61,727 bases of DNA from CAVVIO01 sp963748095 (GTDB lineage: Bacteria; Bacteroidota; Bacteroidia; Bacteroidales; UBA10428), in NCBI GenBank assembly GCA_963748095.1, contig CAVVIO010000022.1, positions 1 to 61,727 on the forward strand. Direction: 5' to 3'. This document shows, one piece after another, positions 15,891 through 25,549 of the stretch. Made by a program: the position numbers and the translations under genes. Position 1 is the first letter of the stretch, and each line of letters begins with the position of its first letter. The notes beneath the pieces are model-generated. The model was not told the DNA's origin and made no database searches. It worked only from the letters and a program-made list of their open reading frames with translations.

Positions 15891-16000
15891 TACAGGCAAT
15901 TGAAATTTTCGAAAAAAAAACCAGAATGAGAGAATGATCGTAAAGTAGTTTAATTAAACAGATTACCCGTTTAGTGATGAATTGTTAAGTTCAAATATTT

Positions 16001-18028
16001 ATGAAAAAGATCTTACTTATCGGTATCACCGGTTTTTTGTTTGCATTTCAGACAGATGCCCAGCGCATTGAAAATGGTGTCAGACTGAATTATGTAAGAG
16101 GTGATTCTTTAATGAATTCTTATTGGGGAAAAGGGGATTTTATTTCCGTAATCTACTACCTGGATTATTTTATAAAATTCGACACGACAAAAGCTTATTT
16201 ATATTATAACCGTTCATTTGCAAAGTGGATAACAAATGACCGTTCAGGATCCTGCCGGGATTTTAAAAGAACCATCGATCTGAACTATTCCAGATTAACC
16301 GCCCACGATAGGAAATCCTACAAATACACATGTGATACAACTTTTGCTATTAAATTCTTTCAGAAACATTATTATTCCGGCATGGATCTTTCCCGGGAAA
16401 ACGGGTACCTGCCGGTATATACTTTAAAGGATACGCTGAGGGGAATGCTTATTCCATCCAGGTCGTGTTACGATGTTACTTATTACGAACTGTCGGTTAA
16501 GATCATTCCGAATAAAAAATTCATTGAGGGAAATACAAGAGTATTGTTTAACGTATTAAATGATACACGACAGATCCAACTCGATCTGTTCGACAATTAT
16601 CAGATTGACAGCATAATAAGGAACAGGGAGAAATTAAACTATACAAGAAAAGACAATGCAATATTCATAGATTTTAACAACGTGCTAAAAGCCGGCTTCC
16701 ACGAAAGTGTTACGGTATTTTACCAGGGAAAACCGCCGATAGCAAAGAACCCTCCATGGTTCGGAGGTTTTGTTTGGAAATCGAAAGGATTAACCGGAGT
16801 AGCTTGTGAATACCTGGGGGCATCTTCCTGGTGGCCGGTTAAAGACCATCTGTCCGACAAACCCGATTCGATGATCATTAACCTGGATATTCCAAAAAAG
16901 TATAAGGGCATATCGAACGGCAATTTAATAAATGAATACGATCTTGATAAGAATTACAGGCGATATACCTGGAAAGTAAGTTATCCAATCCCCAATTACG
17001 ATGTTACGTTCTATTGTGGAGATTATATCACGGTGGAAGACAGCCTTGTTTACAACGGGGAAAAACTGCTTCTGGATTATTATGTTCTGCCAAAGGATAA
17101 GTCACAAGCCATGGTATTATTCAACCAGTCGAAAGAAGTGATGAAAGTATATACCGATTTATTCGGGCCATATCCTTTTCCTGAAGACGGGTTCGGATTG
17201 GTCGAATCTCCTTATGAAGGTATGGAAAACCAGGGAGCCATAGCCTTCGGCAATAAATTCAAACATCGCGATAAAAGGTACATCAACAATGAATACGATT
17301 ATATCATTGTACATGAAATAGCACATGAATGGTGGGGAAATGCCATTTCCTTCAGCGATATGGCCGATGCCTGGTTAAGTGAAGGGTTCGCAACCTATTC
17401 TGAAATGCTGTTTATGGAACATGAATATGGTTATCTGCAATACGAAAAAGAAATATCACATATATCGGATTTTATATTGAATATCTGGCCGGTTATAGGA
17501 AACGCCGATGTCAATGAAAACACTTTTGCCAGTGGTGACATATACAACAAAGGTGCAATTCTTTTGCATAACCTACGGTGTATTATAAATAATGATGAAG
17601 TATTCATGAAGTTATTAAAGGATTATTTTCAGAAATATAAGTATCAGAGTATAAATACAGATGCATTTATTGAAATGGCAGGTTCGTATTCAGGAATGAA
17701 CCTTGATCCGTTTTTTCATAAATTCCTACACGATACAGATCCTCCCGTTTTATCCTATAATATTTTTTATGAGAAAGATTCCGATATTATTTTAGCTTAC
17801 AAATGGGATAATGTTGAGCCTGGTTTTACAATGCCTTTTCCCGTTGCCGATAACAAAAACAAAGCGTATGCCTTAAGCGGGACCTCGTCCAAAAGTTTTA
17901 CCCGGTTTGAAAATGTTGAGTTTATAAAATTCATCACTTACTTATCTGATGATAATGATAGTATTGTCCCTGTTAAAAACAGTTTTACGTATTACCGGAC
18001 AAAGCTTGACACGAATCTGAAACTTTGA
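16001..18028 (+). CDS. Secreted M1-family (gluzincin) metallopeptidase with TPR-like N-terminus
   Basis: The protein has 675 residues with a signal peptide ending near TDAQR. Residues about 45-110 look like a degenerate TPR (AYLYYNRSFAKWI ... CRDFKRTIDL). An M1 aminopeptidase fold follows: beta-sandwich from about 150, exopeptidase motif GMENQGA (407-413), zinc ligands H438-E-I-A-H442 and E461 in WLSEGFA. M1 enzymes usually remove N-terminal residues; all key residues are present, so it should be active outside the cytoplasm. A TPR protein follows 45 bases downstream and is probably cotranscribed from the promoter at 15852. Confidence 0.92.
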   Translation: MKKILLIGITGFLFAFQTDAQRIENGVRLNYVRGDSLMNSYWGKGDFISVIYYLDYFIKFDTTKAYLYYNRSFAKWITNDRSGSCRDFKRTIDLNYSRLTAHDRKSYKYTCDTTFAIKFFQKHYYSGMDLSRENGYLPVYTLKDTLRGMLIPSRSCYDVTYYELSVKIIPNKKFIEGNTRVLFNVLNDTRQIQLDLFDNYQIDSIIRNREKLNYTRKDNAIFIDFNNVLKAGFHESVTVFYQGKPPIAKNPPWFGGFVWKSKGLTGVACEYLGASSWWPVKDHLSDKPDSMIINLDIPKKYKGISNGNLINEYDLDKNYRRYTWKVSYPIPNYDVTFYCGDYITVEDSLVYNGEKLLLDYYVLPKDKSQAMVLFNQSKEVMKVYTDLFGPYPFPEDGFGLVESPYEGMENQGAIAFGNKFKHRDKRYINNEYDYIIVHEIAHEWWGNAISFSDMADAWLSEGFATYSEMLFMEHEYGYLQYEKEISHISDFILNIWPVIGNADVNENTFASGDIYNKGAILLHNLRCIINNDEVFMKLLKDYFQKYKYQSINTDAFIEMAGSYSGMNLDPFFHKFLHDTDPPVLSYNIFYEKDSDIILAYKWDNVEPGFTMPFPVADNKNKAYALSGTSSKSFTRFENVEFIKFITYLSDDNDSIVPVKNSFTYYRTKLDTNLKL

Positions 18029-18073
18029 TATAATACAAAAAGGGAACATCCCTGAGTTTATAAAAAGACAATT

Positions 18074-20590
18074 ATGAAAAAATATGTTTTACTTTCTGTA
18101 CTAATCACCTTATCTGTCTTATCATTCGGCAGGGAATTTTACGATACGTTGAAGTTTAACCCGCTGGAAAGATACAGTTATGTTGAACCCTTTGGTTATG
18201 AAAAGCAAATTACTGAAAGTCTGAAACTGCTTGGTGCGGATAGCATAATGCAGGGATTGACAGGCCTGCTGAAGGGAATAAAGATGATGAATGAAACCGA
18301 ACATTACGACCGGGTAAGTGATTATTCGGCAATTGAACTAACTGATCTGCTTGAGTTGATCGGTTCAGGAGAAATAAATAAAAAGCAGGAAAAATTACTG
18401 ATCAGTTTTATAGAGGAAGAATACCTGGGTAAAGATAACGGAGCGATTGAGACAATAGATAAATTGCTGAAAAAAGACAGTCGTTCGGTCTTTCTCATCC
18501 GGTTAAAAGTGCTGGATGGATACCTGAAAAACAATTACGAAACAGTTGATAAATACCTTGAAGAATGGCTGCAGCTCGAACCCAAATCTCTTGCTGGAAA
18601 TTCACTCAAAGCAACCATTCTTTTTAATACTGATCAATGGAAGGAAGCTATCGGTTATTTTTCTAAAACTATTGAATCATTTCCTTTCTATTCCTACGGG
18701 TTAGTTCAAAGGGGAATCTGTTATAACAAAATTGATTCCATGAAAAAAGCTTACAGTGACTTAAAGAAATCATTGATTTATTTTCCCCGGTATCCTTATG
18801 CATTAAATGAATTGGGATACATTTACCTTAATAAGGCTGTGCATGACAGTGCTTATTATTTCAATTCAAATCAAAATGACAGTATTGCTTTTTCTCATAT
18901 GCATCAGATTGACAGTGCTATATCCTTAATTAAAAAAGCAATAAAACTAAACCCACATTTTGTTCTGCCTTATGGTTATGCCGGTATGGCTTACAATATG
19001 AGTAACCAACCCGATAGTTCACTGAAATATTACAATATAGCTATTTCCCTCGACCCCGGCAATAAAAATTATTACACTAACAGGGGAGATGTCTATCTGA
19101 AAGACAGTGCAACAGATGCGGCTTTGGCTGATTACAAGAAGGCTATGATGATAGATGATCAGGACAGCTATGTATTTTCCAAAATAGGAGACTTTTACTA
19201 CAAAATGAATCAATATGACTCAGCCATCAGTTATTTGAACAAAGCTATAAATATCGATAAAAATGATGCATCTGTTATTTTTACAAGGGCACAAGTCTTT
19301 TCAGACTTGAAAAATTATGACAGGTCCCTTCATGACTATACACAGTGTATAAAAATCAATCCGAAAAATAAAAACTATTATTTTAACAGGGGATCTGTTT
19401 ATGATAAAACAGGATTAATAAATGAGGCTATAGCAGATTATAAAAAAGCTCTGGAAATTGATCCTGATTTTGAACTGGCTATTGATTTTCTGGCAAAAGA
19501 TTATTCTGATCTGAAACAATATGAAAAGGCAATTTACTTTTACACAAAAGCAATAAACTTAAATCCAAGTGCGGACAATTATGAATCCAGAGGCAATGTT
19601 TATGCTGATATTTGGGATCATCAAAAAGCAATTAAGGATTATAACCGATGCATAGAACTTGATTCGACAAATAAATATTTTTACTGGAATAGAGGAAGTT
19701 CTTTTTATTTATCTGGATCATTCAGTAAAGCTATATCCGACGCAAAAAAAGCATTGAAGTTAGATGATAATTTTGATAGTGCCTTAAAACTCTTAGGTGC
19801 CGTTTATGCAGAAACAGGAAAGTTTGAATTAGCTATTGACTACTTTAGTAAAGCAATTAATATAGATAATTCTGCATATGCTATTAATAGCAGAGGCGAG
19901 GCTTATTTCAACATACATGATTTTAACAATGCTCTTAAAGATTTTAATAAATGTATTGAACTAAATCCGGACGATGATTCTTACTATACCAGCAGAGGTA
20001 AAGTCTATCTCGCAACCGGATCATTTAAAGATGCCATACCTGATTTTAAGAAAGCGCTGGAGATTAATCCTGACCAATTACCAGCCCTGGCCATGTTAGG
20101 TACCTGTTATTTTCAGTTACGGGATTATGATAAAGCATTAAGTTATTCCAAAAGAATGGAAAAGATCAATCCGGAAAACTATCAGATATATCTGTCTGAA
20201 GGTGATTGTTATATGATGATGAAAAAATATGATGAAGCAATTAAAGCTTATAAAAAATCAATCAAATTAAATTCTGAATCACATATCGTCCAAATGAATC
20301 TTGGCTGGTCGTATTATTGCATCGGTGATTTTCAAAAGTGCATCGATTACTCTATGAAAGCCATTGAACTAGATGAGAATAATATACATGCAAAGTTTAA
20401 CCTGGCTATAGCTACTTTACGTCTTGGTCAGATTGAGGAGGCTTATGCACTGTATAAGAAATATTATAGGGAAAGTCAGGAAAAAAATATAAATATCCGG
20501 GAAGGAGTTGAGGATCTGAAAGACCTTATTGATAAGAATATTAATGTAAAAGAAGCCAATTATATTATTAAGGAAATACTGAAATTTTGA
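18074..20590 (+). CDS. Large secreted tetratricopeptide-repeat protein
   Basis: This 838-residue protein has a signal peptide (MKKYVLLSVLITLSVLSFG) and then TPR units along almost its whole length, in the common form (A)IxxYxKAIxLNPxxxxxYxxRGxxY. At least a dozen repeats lie between about 180 and 790. It has no catalytic motif; TPR arrays scaffold protein complexes. It lies 45 bases after the M1 peptidase, which also has a TPR-like N-terminus, so the two may form a periplasmic complex (inference). Repeats are diverged rather than identical, so this is an old array. Confidence 0.88.
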   Translation: MKKYVLLSVLITLSVLSFGREFYDTLKFNPLERYSYVEPFGYEKQITESLKLLGADSIMQGLTGLLKGIKMMNETEHYDRVSDYSAIELTDLLELIGSGEINKKQEKLLISFIEEEYLGKDNGAIETIDKLLKKDSRSVFLIRLKVLDGYLKNNYETVDKYLEEWLQLEPKSLAGNSLKATILFNTDQWKEAIGYFSKTIESFPFYSYGLVQRGICYNKIDSMKKAYSDLKKSLIYFPRYPYALNELGYIYLNKAVHDSAYYFNSNQNDSIAFSHMHQIDSAISLIKKAIKLNPHFVLPYGYAGMAYNMSNQPDSSLKYYNIAISLDPGNKNYYTNRGDVYLKDSATDAALADYKKAMMIDDQDSYVFSKIGDFYYKMNQYDSAISYLNKAINIDKNDASVIFTRAQVFSDLKNYDRSLHDYTQCIKINPKNKNYYFNRGSVYDKTGLINEAIADYKKALEIDPDFELAIDFLAKDYSDLKQYEKAIYFYTKAINLNPSADNYESRGNVYADIWDHQKAIKDYNRCIELDSTNKYFYWNRGSSFYLSGSFSKAISDAKKALKLDDNFDSALKLLGAVYAETGKFELAIDYFSKAINIDNSAYAINSRGEAYFNIHDFNNALKDFNKCIELNPDDDSYYTSRGKVYLATGSFKDAIPDFKKALEINPDQLPALAMLGTCYFQLRDYDKALSYSKRMEKINPENYQIYLSEGDCYMMMKKYDEAIKAYKKSIKLNSESHIVQMNLGWSYYCIGDFQKCIDYSMKAIELDENNIHAKFNLAIATLRLGQIEEAYALYKKYYRESQEKNINIREGVEDLKDLIDKNINVKEANYIIKEILKF

Positions 20591-20602
20591 AAGATTTATT
20601 TA

Positions 20603-20634
20603 TTTGCTATTTACCGGGAAAACATTTACATTTA
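20603..20634 (+). promoter_or_regulatory. Promoter of the isochorismatase-like gene (same core as at 11.45 and 15.85 kb)
   Basis: TTTG (20603-20606), 20 bases, TACATTTA (20627-20634). Spacing and -7 octamer are identical to those in front of the OmpA and M1 peptidase operons, though flanking sequence differs. Confidence 0.6.
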
Positions 20635-20716
20635 TTTTTATTTCAGCCAGTTATTAATCATTCATTTTAGATAAACCTGAAAATTATACCACTCATACAC
20701 CTTTAAAACATAAACC

Positions 20717-21310
20717 ATGAAAATTTTAATTACCATTCTTTCTTTCGTGTTACTGATGAATCCGGGTAAATTATTTTCACAGGATAATGAACAGTCGAAA
20801 ACCCCGGTTAAACCGGCACTGCTGGTAATCGACATCCAGAATGCCTACCTGGATATAGTTCCTGAACTGGAGAAAAAACAGGCAATGCACTATATCAATG
20901 GCCTGATTGACCTTTTCCGCAATAATGGTTATCCGGTTATACGTATCTATCATTACAGTAAGGAATACGGGCCCAAACAAGGTACGGAACAATTTGAATA
21001 TCCGGAATCGGTATTAATCAGGCCTGAAGATCCCAAAGTAATTAAAACATATGCCGATGGATTTAATAAAACAGACCTGGATAAGATTCTCAGGGAGAAG
21101 GGAAGCAATACCCTGTTTTTGTGCGGACTGAGTGCTGTAGGATGTGTTCTGGCAACCTGGATCGGGGCACAGGACCACGATTACAGGGCCTTTATTGTAA
21201 AAGATGCAATTATGAGCCATAATTCCGACTTTACCAATAATGTGGAAGTAATGTTCGATGCAGTAAGCTTTGATGTGGTGAAGCTTATACTTGAAAATTC
21301 GGAGAAATAG
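20717..21310 (+). CDS. Secreted isochorismatase-family cysteine hydrolase
   Basis: This 197-residue protein has a signal peptide (to about KLFSQ22) and the isochorismatase-like hydrolase fold. The catalytic triad is visible: D39 in LLVIDIQNAY, K110 in VIKTYADGF and C143 in GLSAVGCVLAT. The family hydrolyses amides or N-carbamoyl compounds such as nicotinamide, or isochorismate. The usual AF of the S-A-F loop is replaced by YADGF. An export signal is unusual for this mostly cytoplasmic family. The substrate cannot be assigned. It is monocistronic and convergent with the next gene. Confidence 0.88.
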   Translation: MKILITILSFVLLMNPGKLFSQDNEQSKTPVKPALLVIDIQNAYLDIVPELEKKQAMHYINGLIDLFRNNGYPVIRIYHYSKEYGPKQGTEQFEYPESVLIRPEDPKVIKTYADGFNKTDLDKILREKGSNTLFLCGLSAVGCVLATWIGAQDHDYRAFIVKDAIMSHNSDFTNNVEVMFDAVSFDVVKLILENSEK

Positions 21311-21324
21311 CCTGGCTAAGAAAA

Positions 21325-22047
21325 CTAAACTGAACCATAAACCCTTTTAATAAATTTCTTCTCCACTGTATAAAAAAAAGTAAAAATCAAAACCTGGTTC
21401 AGAAATGCTGCCACCAAACCATATTCCGAGCCGTACCAAATAGCGGTGGCATATGTCGGAAGCTGGCCAATCCCATACATGGGGTTGCTGAAATATTTAT
21501 AGGGACCGGTTACTACGAAATCTGTAACCTTTCTTCCGAGAAACATATCTTTCCAATAATAAATTTCAACTGATACAGCTTTTGTGGCAAATATTTTCAC
21601 AGACATCCCGGTGATAAATACAAAAGCTACAATTATTAATAAAAAGTTACTATGAACATTAGGGAATAAAGTGCCCTGACTGGTGGAAGCAATGTATCCG
21701 ATACTGACACCGTTATGAAAAAATAAAAAGCCAAGTATGGTCTCATACCTTGTAAAGCCTTTCTGTTCGTTGCCATTTACCCTGATAAACCAGTGGCGAA
21801 GTCCGTTCTTTAAAAGAACTGAATTTATAAAACTCAAATAAAATATCTCACTAAGCAGAAAATAGAAAGTTGCCAGGTGAAAATTGCCCGGTTGATAAAT
21901 ACTGAGATAAGCGGCGAAGACCAGGGAGGCAATCATGGCAAGAATTCTGATTACAGTAATATTTTTGGGTACGAAACCCGCCATTGAAACCAAAATAAAA
22001 ACAAAGTGATAAAATTTTCGAAGCTGATTAGTAATTACACCGGACAT
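21325..22047 (-). CDS. PEMT/ICMT-like membrane methyltransferase
   Basis: This 240-residue polytopic protein has about six hydrophobic segments. The C-terminal part carries TGPYKYFSNPMYGIGQLPTY (about 184-203) and a following E-K-K near the end, the arrangement of the phospholipid / isoprenylcysteine methyltransferase superfamily that uses SAM at the membrane. Bacterial relatives methylate phospholipids or have unknown substrates, so I do not assign a product. It is convergent with the isochorismatase-like gene, 14 bases apart. Confidence 0.65.
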   Translation of the reverse strand: MSGVITNQLRKFYHFVFILVSMAGFVPKNITVIRILAMIASLVFAAYLSIYQPGNFHLATFYFLLSEIFYLSFINSVLLKNGLRHWFIRVNGNEQKGFTRYETILGFLFFHNGVSIGYIASTSQGTLFPNVHSNFLLIIVAFVFITGMSVKIFATKAVSVEIYYWKDMFLGRKVTDFVVTGPYKYFSNPMYGIGQLPTYATAIWYGSEYGLVAAFLNQVLIFTFFYTVEKKFIKRVYGSV

Positions 22048-22709
22048 TACGCGTTTTGAGTTTTCATGAAAATTTTGCTACAAATATTCTTAACTACCAT
22101 TCTGCATTAATTATTATTTCATGATTTTATATATCTGATATAATATTCGTTATAAAATGATCTATATATAACAAAAGATAAATATTTTTTGTTCTGTCAA
22201 CAGAAAAAGGTCCGATAATTTAAAACACACCAATTATGCGGAACATATCATTAATTGTATGATAACACACGAATAGGGATTCAGTTATTTCTAAGAGAAT
22301 TTTTAAATTACATACAGGACAAACCACCTTTATATTAAAATTATTTTTTGACTTGTAAACAATACATCAGCGCTGATCATCTTTAAGAATTAAGGTAATA
22401 TACATATAAACAATATTTAACAGCAATTATCCTGATAGTTATTAAGTAATGTCAGATAAATCACTTAACAGACTAGGATCACATATAATGATCATTCTCT
22501 ACAAAAGTCTTCCAAATGTTACTTTTACAAACCTTATTCATAATTATAAACCGGTGAAATAATTTGATCTTCCAAAAAATATCTTTTAAATTTATTCTCT
22601 GAATTTCAGAAGCTTGAGATAAGCGCATGCATTTTTACTGTTTCGAACAGGATCACTTACAATTGAATAAAATAACCTGACTAAAAATAAATAATTAAAA
22701 CCCTACACA
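22048..22709. other. Gene-free AT-rich interval (660 bases)
   Basis: I see no coding frame, RNA gene or dispersed repeat of the types found elsewhere in the window. It must contain divergent promoters for the flanking genes, but no full -33/-7 pair stood out. Confidence 0.5.
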
Positions 22710-23291
22710 ATGGAAACTAAAAAAATACCACGGAAAGAATTCTTTACAAAATCGTGCCAGTGCGGAATGGCTGCTTTTGCCGGACTTTTTCTTTTGTCCA
22801 ATGATATCTATTCTCAGTCAGATATCGCACCAGACCAATCCGAAACGGATAAAATAAAACAAAGGCTTCATTTTTCGCAACAACGATTCTCTGACCTCAT
22901 CAAACACCTTGATAATTACCTTGACAAAGAAACAAGATTGCAATTGTACAGGAATGTTGGGGAAAGTTGTGCTTGTGTTAATGAAGACGCCATTGCTGAA
23001 TTTAAAGGGAATTTAAAAGGAGCGCTGAATGAACAGTTAAAACAGAACTGGTTAAAAGAATTTAACCTCTGTGAAGAAAAGGGAGAACTGAAACTGGCTG
23101 GCAAACCGAAAGAAGAATGTGGCTGCCCATTGGTTAAAAAAGGACTGACACCGGTTGAATTCTGCAACTGTTCGGTTGGTTATATGAAGAAATTTTATGA
23201 AATCATTACAGAAAAGAAAATAGACGTTAGTTTAAACAGTTCCATCCTGATGGGAGATGATCATTGCAGTTTTACAGTTAGGTTTTCATAA
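22710..23291 (+). CDS. Cysteine-rich protein of unknown function with Tat-like leader
   Basis: The protein has 193 residues. The N-terminus KKIPRKEFFTKSCQCGMAAFAG resembles a Tat-type leader (RKxFF in place of RRxFF) followed by a hydrophobic stretch. The mature part carries spaced cysteines: SCAC, NLC, CGCP, FCNCS and DDHC, plus a GxMGDDHC-type ending that recalls ATC-hydrolase/DUF6144-like proteins, which I cannot confirm. The cysteines suggest metal binding. The downstream membrane protein is also cysteine-rich; the pair is in the same direction 149 bases apart and may work together. Confidence 0.6.
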   Translation: METKKIPRKEFFTKSCQCGMAAFAGLFLLSNDIYSQSDIAPDQSETDKIKQRLHFSQQRFSDLIKHLDNYLDKETRLQLYRNVGESCACVNEDAIAEFKGNLKGALNEQLKQNWLKEFNLCEEKGELKLAGKPKEECGCPLVKKGLTPVEFCNCSVGYMKKFYEIITEKKIDVSLNSSILMGDDHCSFTVRFS

Positions 23292-23440
23292 AAGTAATTT
23301 CCCTTTAATAGTGGAATTTTTTATTTCAGAAAATCCGGTGTGAAAATTGGTATTTCACCGGTATATATTCTAGTTTTAGTATTGTTTTTAACAGTGTGGA
23401 TGAAACTGAAAAATGGACAGTTAATATGAACTCCTGACAC

Positions 23441-23950
23441 ATGGAATCAGTAAAAACCTACGAAAACTATCCGGTTGGGACAGTGATCCTTTCCAATATT
23501 GTTTCGTTAACAATTTATGGACTTGGATTTGTTATAATGCATCGGTTAGGATGGTTGATTTCTGTTTTATATCTCTTATATATTGCTGCTTTCGAATTCA
23601 GACTGATCAGATATCATTGTACAAACTGTTATTACTTTGGCAGGACCTGCGGTTTCGGAAAAGGCAGACTTAGTGCCATATTTTTTAAAAAAGGAGATCC
23701 AGCAAAATTTTGCAGCAAAGCCATGTCCTGGAAAGATATGATTCCCGATTTATTAATCTCACTGATACCCCTGGTAACCGGTATTGTTTTAATGATAATG
23801 AAATTCAACATCATTTTACTGTTTGTCTTACTTATATTGATAATATTAACAACAACAGGAAACGGGTATATCCGTGGCAAAAAAACCTGTAACTATTGTA
23901 AGCAGAGAGAACTGGGTTGCCCGGCTGATAAATTATTCAATAAAGCGTAA
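23441..23950 (+). CDS. Membrane protein with two cysteine clusters
   Basis: This 169-residue protein has two hydrophobic helices near the N-terminus (about 15-58) and two more at about 105-140. Cysteine clusters CTNCYYFGRTCGFGKG (about 65-80) and CNYCKQRELGCPA (about 150-162) lie on the same side of the membrane by count. I recognise no named family; a metal or iron-sulfur site formed by the clusters is plausible. It lies downstream of another cysteine-rich protein. Confidence 0.6.
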   Translation: MESVKTYENYPVGTVILSNIVSLTIYGLGFVIMHRLGWLISVLYLLYIAAFEFRLIRYHCTNCYYFGRTCGFGKGRLSAIFFKKGDPAKFCSKAMSWKDMIPDLLISLIPLVTGIVLMIMKFNIILLFVLLILIILTTTGNGYIRGKKTCNYCKQRELGCPADKLFNKA

Positions 23951-23987
23951 AATTATTATCTATTTGGTTTTCTTAAAATGATCAATA

Positions 23988-24030
23988 AAAAAACCTGCCC
24001 GTTTCTGTTACCAAAACCGGACAGGCTTAT
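23988..24030. terminator. Bidirectional terminator candidate between convergent genes
   Basis: CCTGCCCG (23994-24001) pairs with CGGACAGG (24018-24025) with one mismatch. A-rich DNA lies on the left and a T-containing tract on the right, between genes ending at 23950 (+) and 24053 (-). Confidence 0.5.
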
Positions 24031-24052
24031 AATATTAAGTCTTCAGAAGTAT

Positions 24053-25141
24053 TTATTTTGCTGTCAGAATATTCACCAATGGCCAGTTGGGTGCCGAATT
24101 CTCACCAACTACAGGAAAATCTCCTTTGTAACACCAGTGACAATATGCTATGTTGTTTTCATTAAAAATCGCTGTAACATCTTTATACCACCTGAAGCGG
24201 ATACTTTCCGGAGTAGTGGGATAAGCACCGTATTCTCCGCAATAAAGCGGCAGATTGTACTTCTTGGCTGTTTCAATAGCAGGAAGCATTTGCCGGTACA
24301 ACGTATCTTTATTATAGTATCCGTCCTGCATCTCCACTTCTTTTACTGTTTCTGCATCATATCCTTTCAGACTGGTCGTATCAACCAAAAGTCCCGGATA
24401 ATTAACCGGTCCGTCATAACGGGCAATAGAAGTCCACGGTGCTTCGTGATGCGTTAACAGGAACGGACTATAAAAATGAAAACTCAAAATAAAATTCGTA
24501 TCATTTTCAGGAAGTTTTAATTGGGGAAAAGTTTCAGCGCTCTGCCAGCGGTTCGAACCGATAACGATCTTTCTGACCGGTTCTTTTTCGCGTATCGCTT
24601 TTACAACTCTTGCCAGCAGATTATTCCAGTCATCGGGATTATCAGCTACTGCTTCATTCAGAATTTCATAAGCCAGTGAATCCGTCGGATATTGATTTAG
24701 TTCATCCGAAAGCTGCATCCACATATCGATCAGTTTTTGCTGTTCCTTTGGATCGGTCCACAGGGGTTTTACCTTTGCATTAAAATAGTGGGAGCGGATA
24801 ATATGCAGATCGACTATAACACGCAGTTTTGCCCCAATTGCCCAATGAATAGCGTTATGCAGCAATCCAAATGCTTCAGGTTCTTTATTCCCCAACGAAT
24901 CCCATAGCTGTACTTCATCAAAAGGTATTCGTACATGATCGAAATGCATGGCGGCTATCGTATCAAAATCGGCCTTTGTAATATAATTTTTCCGTTCTTC
25001 TCCCCTCTTTATACTTTGCGAAAGCCAGTGACTTACATTTACCCCGGTACGGATTGTGAAATCTCCGGAGCTTTTTTTAACCTTCTGGTTACACGACCAT
25101 GTAAACAGGAGAGGCAATAATAAATAAGCTATTCTTTTCAT
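24053..25141 (-). CDS. GH5 family glycoside hydrolase lipoprotein
   Basis: The protein has 362 residues with lipobox FTWSC (Cys17) and a (beta/alpha)8 cellulase-type domain. It opens with GVNVSHWLSQ (about 33-42) and HVRIPFDEVQLWD. The acid/base is E163 in YEILNEAVA and the nucleophile E303 in YCGEYGAY; H113 in DLH and H222 in SFHFYSP fit subsite residues. GH5 enzymes cleave beta-glucans, mannans or related polymers with retention; the subfamily is not resolved. It is exposed at a membrane surface. The gene is monocistronic and divergent from the GH27 gene. Confidence 0.9.
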   Translation of the reverse strand: MKRIAYLLLPLLFTWSCNQKVKKSSGDFTIRTGVNVSHWLSQSIKRGEERKNYITKADFDTIAAMHFDHVRIPFDEVQLWDSLGNKEPEAFGLLHNAIHWAIGAKLRVIVDLHIIRSHYFNAKVKPLWTDPKEQQKLIDMWMQLSDELNQYPTDSLAYEILNEAVADNPDDWNNLLARVVKAIREKEPVRKIVIGSNRWQSAETFPQLKLPENDTNFILSFHFYSPFLLTHHEAPWTSIARYDGPVNYPGLLVDTTSLKGYDAETVKEVEMQDGYYNKDTLYRQMLPAIETAKKYNLPLYCGEYGAYPTTPESIRFRWYKDVTAIFNENNIAYCHWCYKGDFPVVGENSAPNWPLVNILTAK

Positions 25142-25549
25142 TTTGTTTGTAGTATTTAGTTAATAATCCGTCATGACTGTAATTTTACAGGAATATATTG
25201 TTTGTTCTTATTACATAAATAATATCCTGTTAAATGAACCATTGACAAAATTGAAATATGTGAAAACCGGCTGTAATGATATTATATTTCTGATCCATTC
25301 AAAAAGTTAACTACCCATACAGTTTAAAAATACAGATTAATTTTAACAGAAAGAAATTAAATATGGATAAACACTGATAAAATTGTATTAATTTACCACT
25401 AATTAATTTTTTACATTTGTATGATTTCTTTATATTCATTGAAATAATGCTACTTTTCAATTAATAAATCATTTTTATATGAGATCATCCCTGAAATTGC
25501 ATAAAAAGTCATTCAAAACATTATACTATAACCTTTATAAATCATAAAA
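25142..25549. promoter_or_regulatory. Divergent GH5/GH27 intergenic region
   Basis: The region is about 410 bases and AT-rich. TACATTTG at 25412-25419 is a perfect -7 match pointing to the alpha-galactosidase gene, but no TTTG lies 19-20 bases upstream. No operator-like palindrome was noticed. Confidence 0.4.

Noticed and set aside
22048..22709. RNA gene or tRNA in the long gap
   Set aside because: No tRNA-like arms, T-loop sequence or strong hairpin with terminator could be found by eye.
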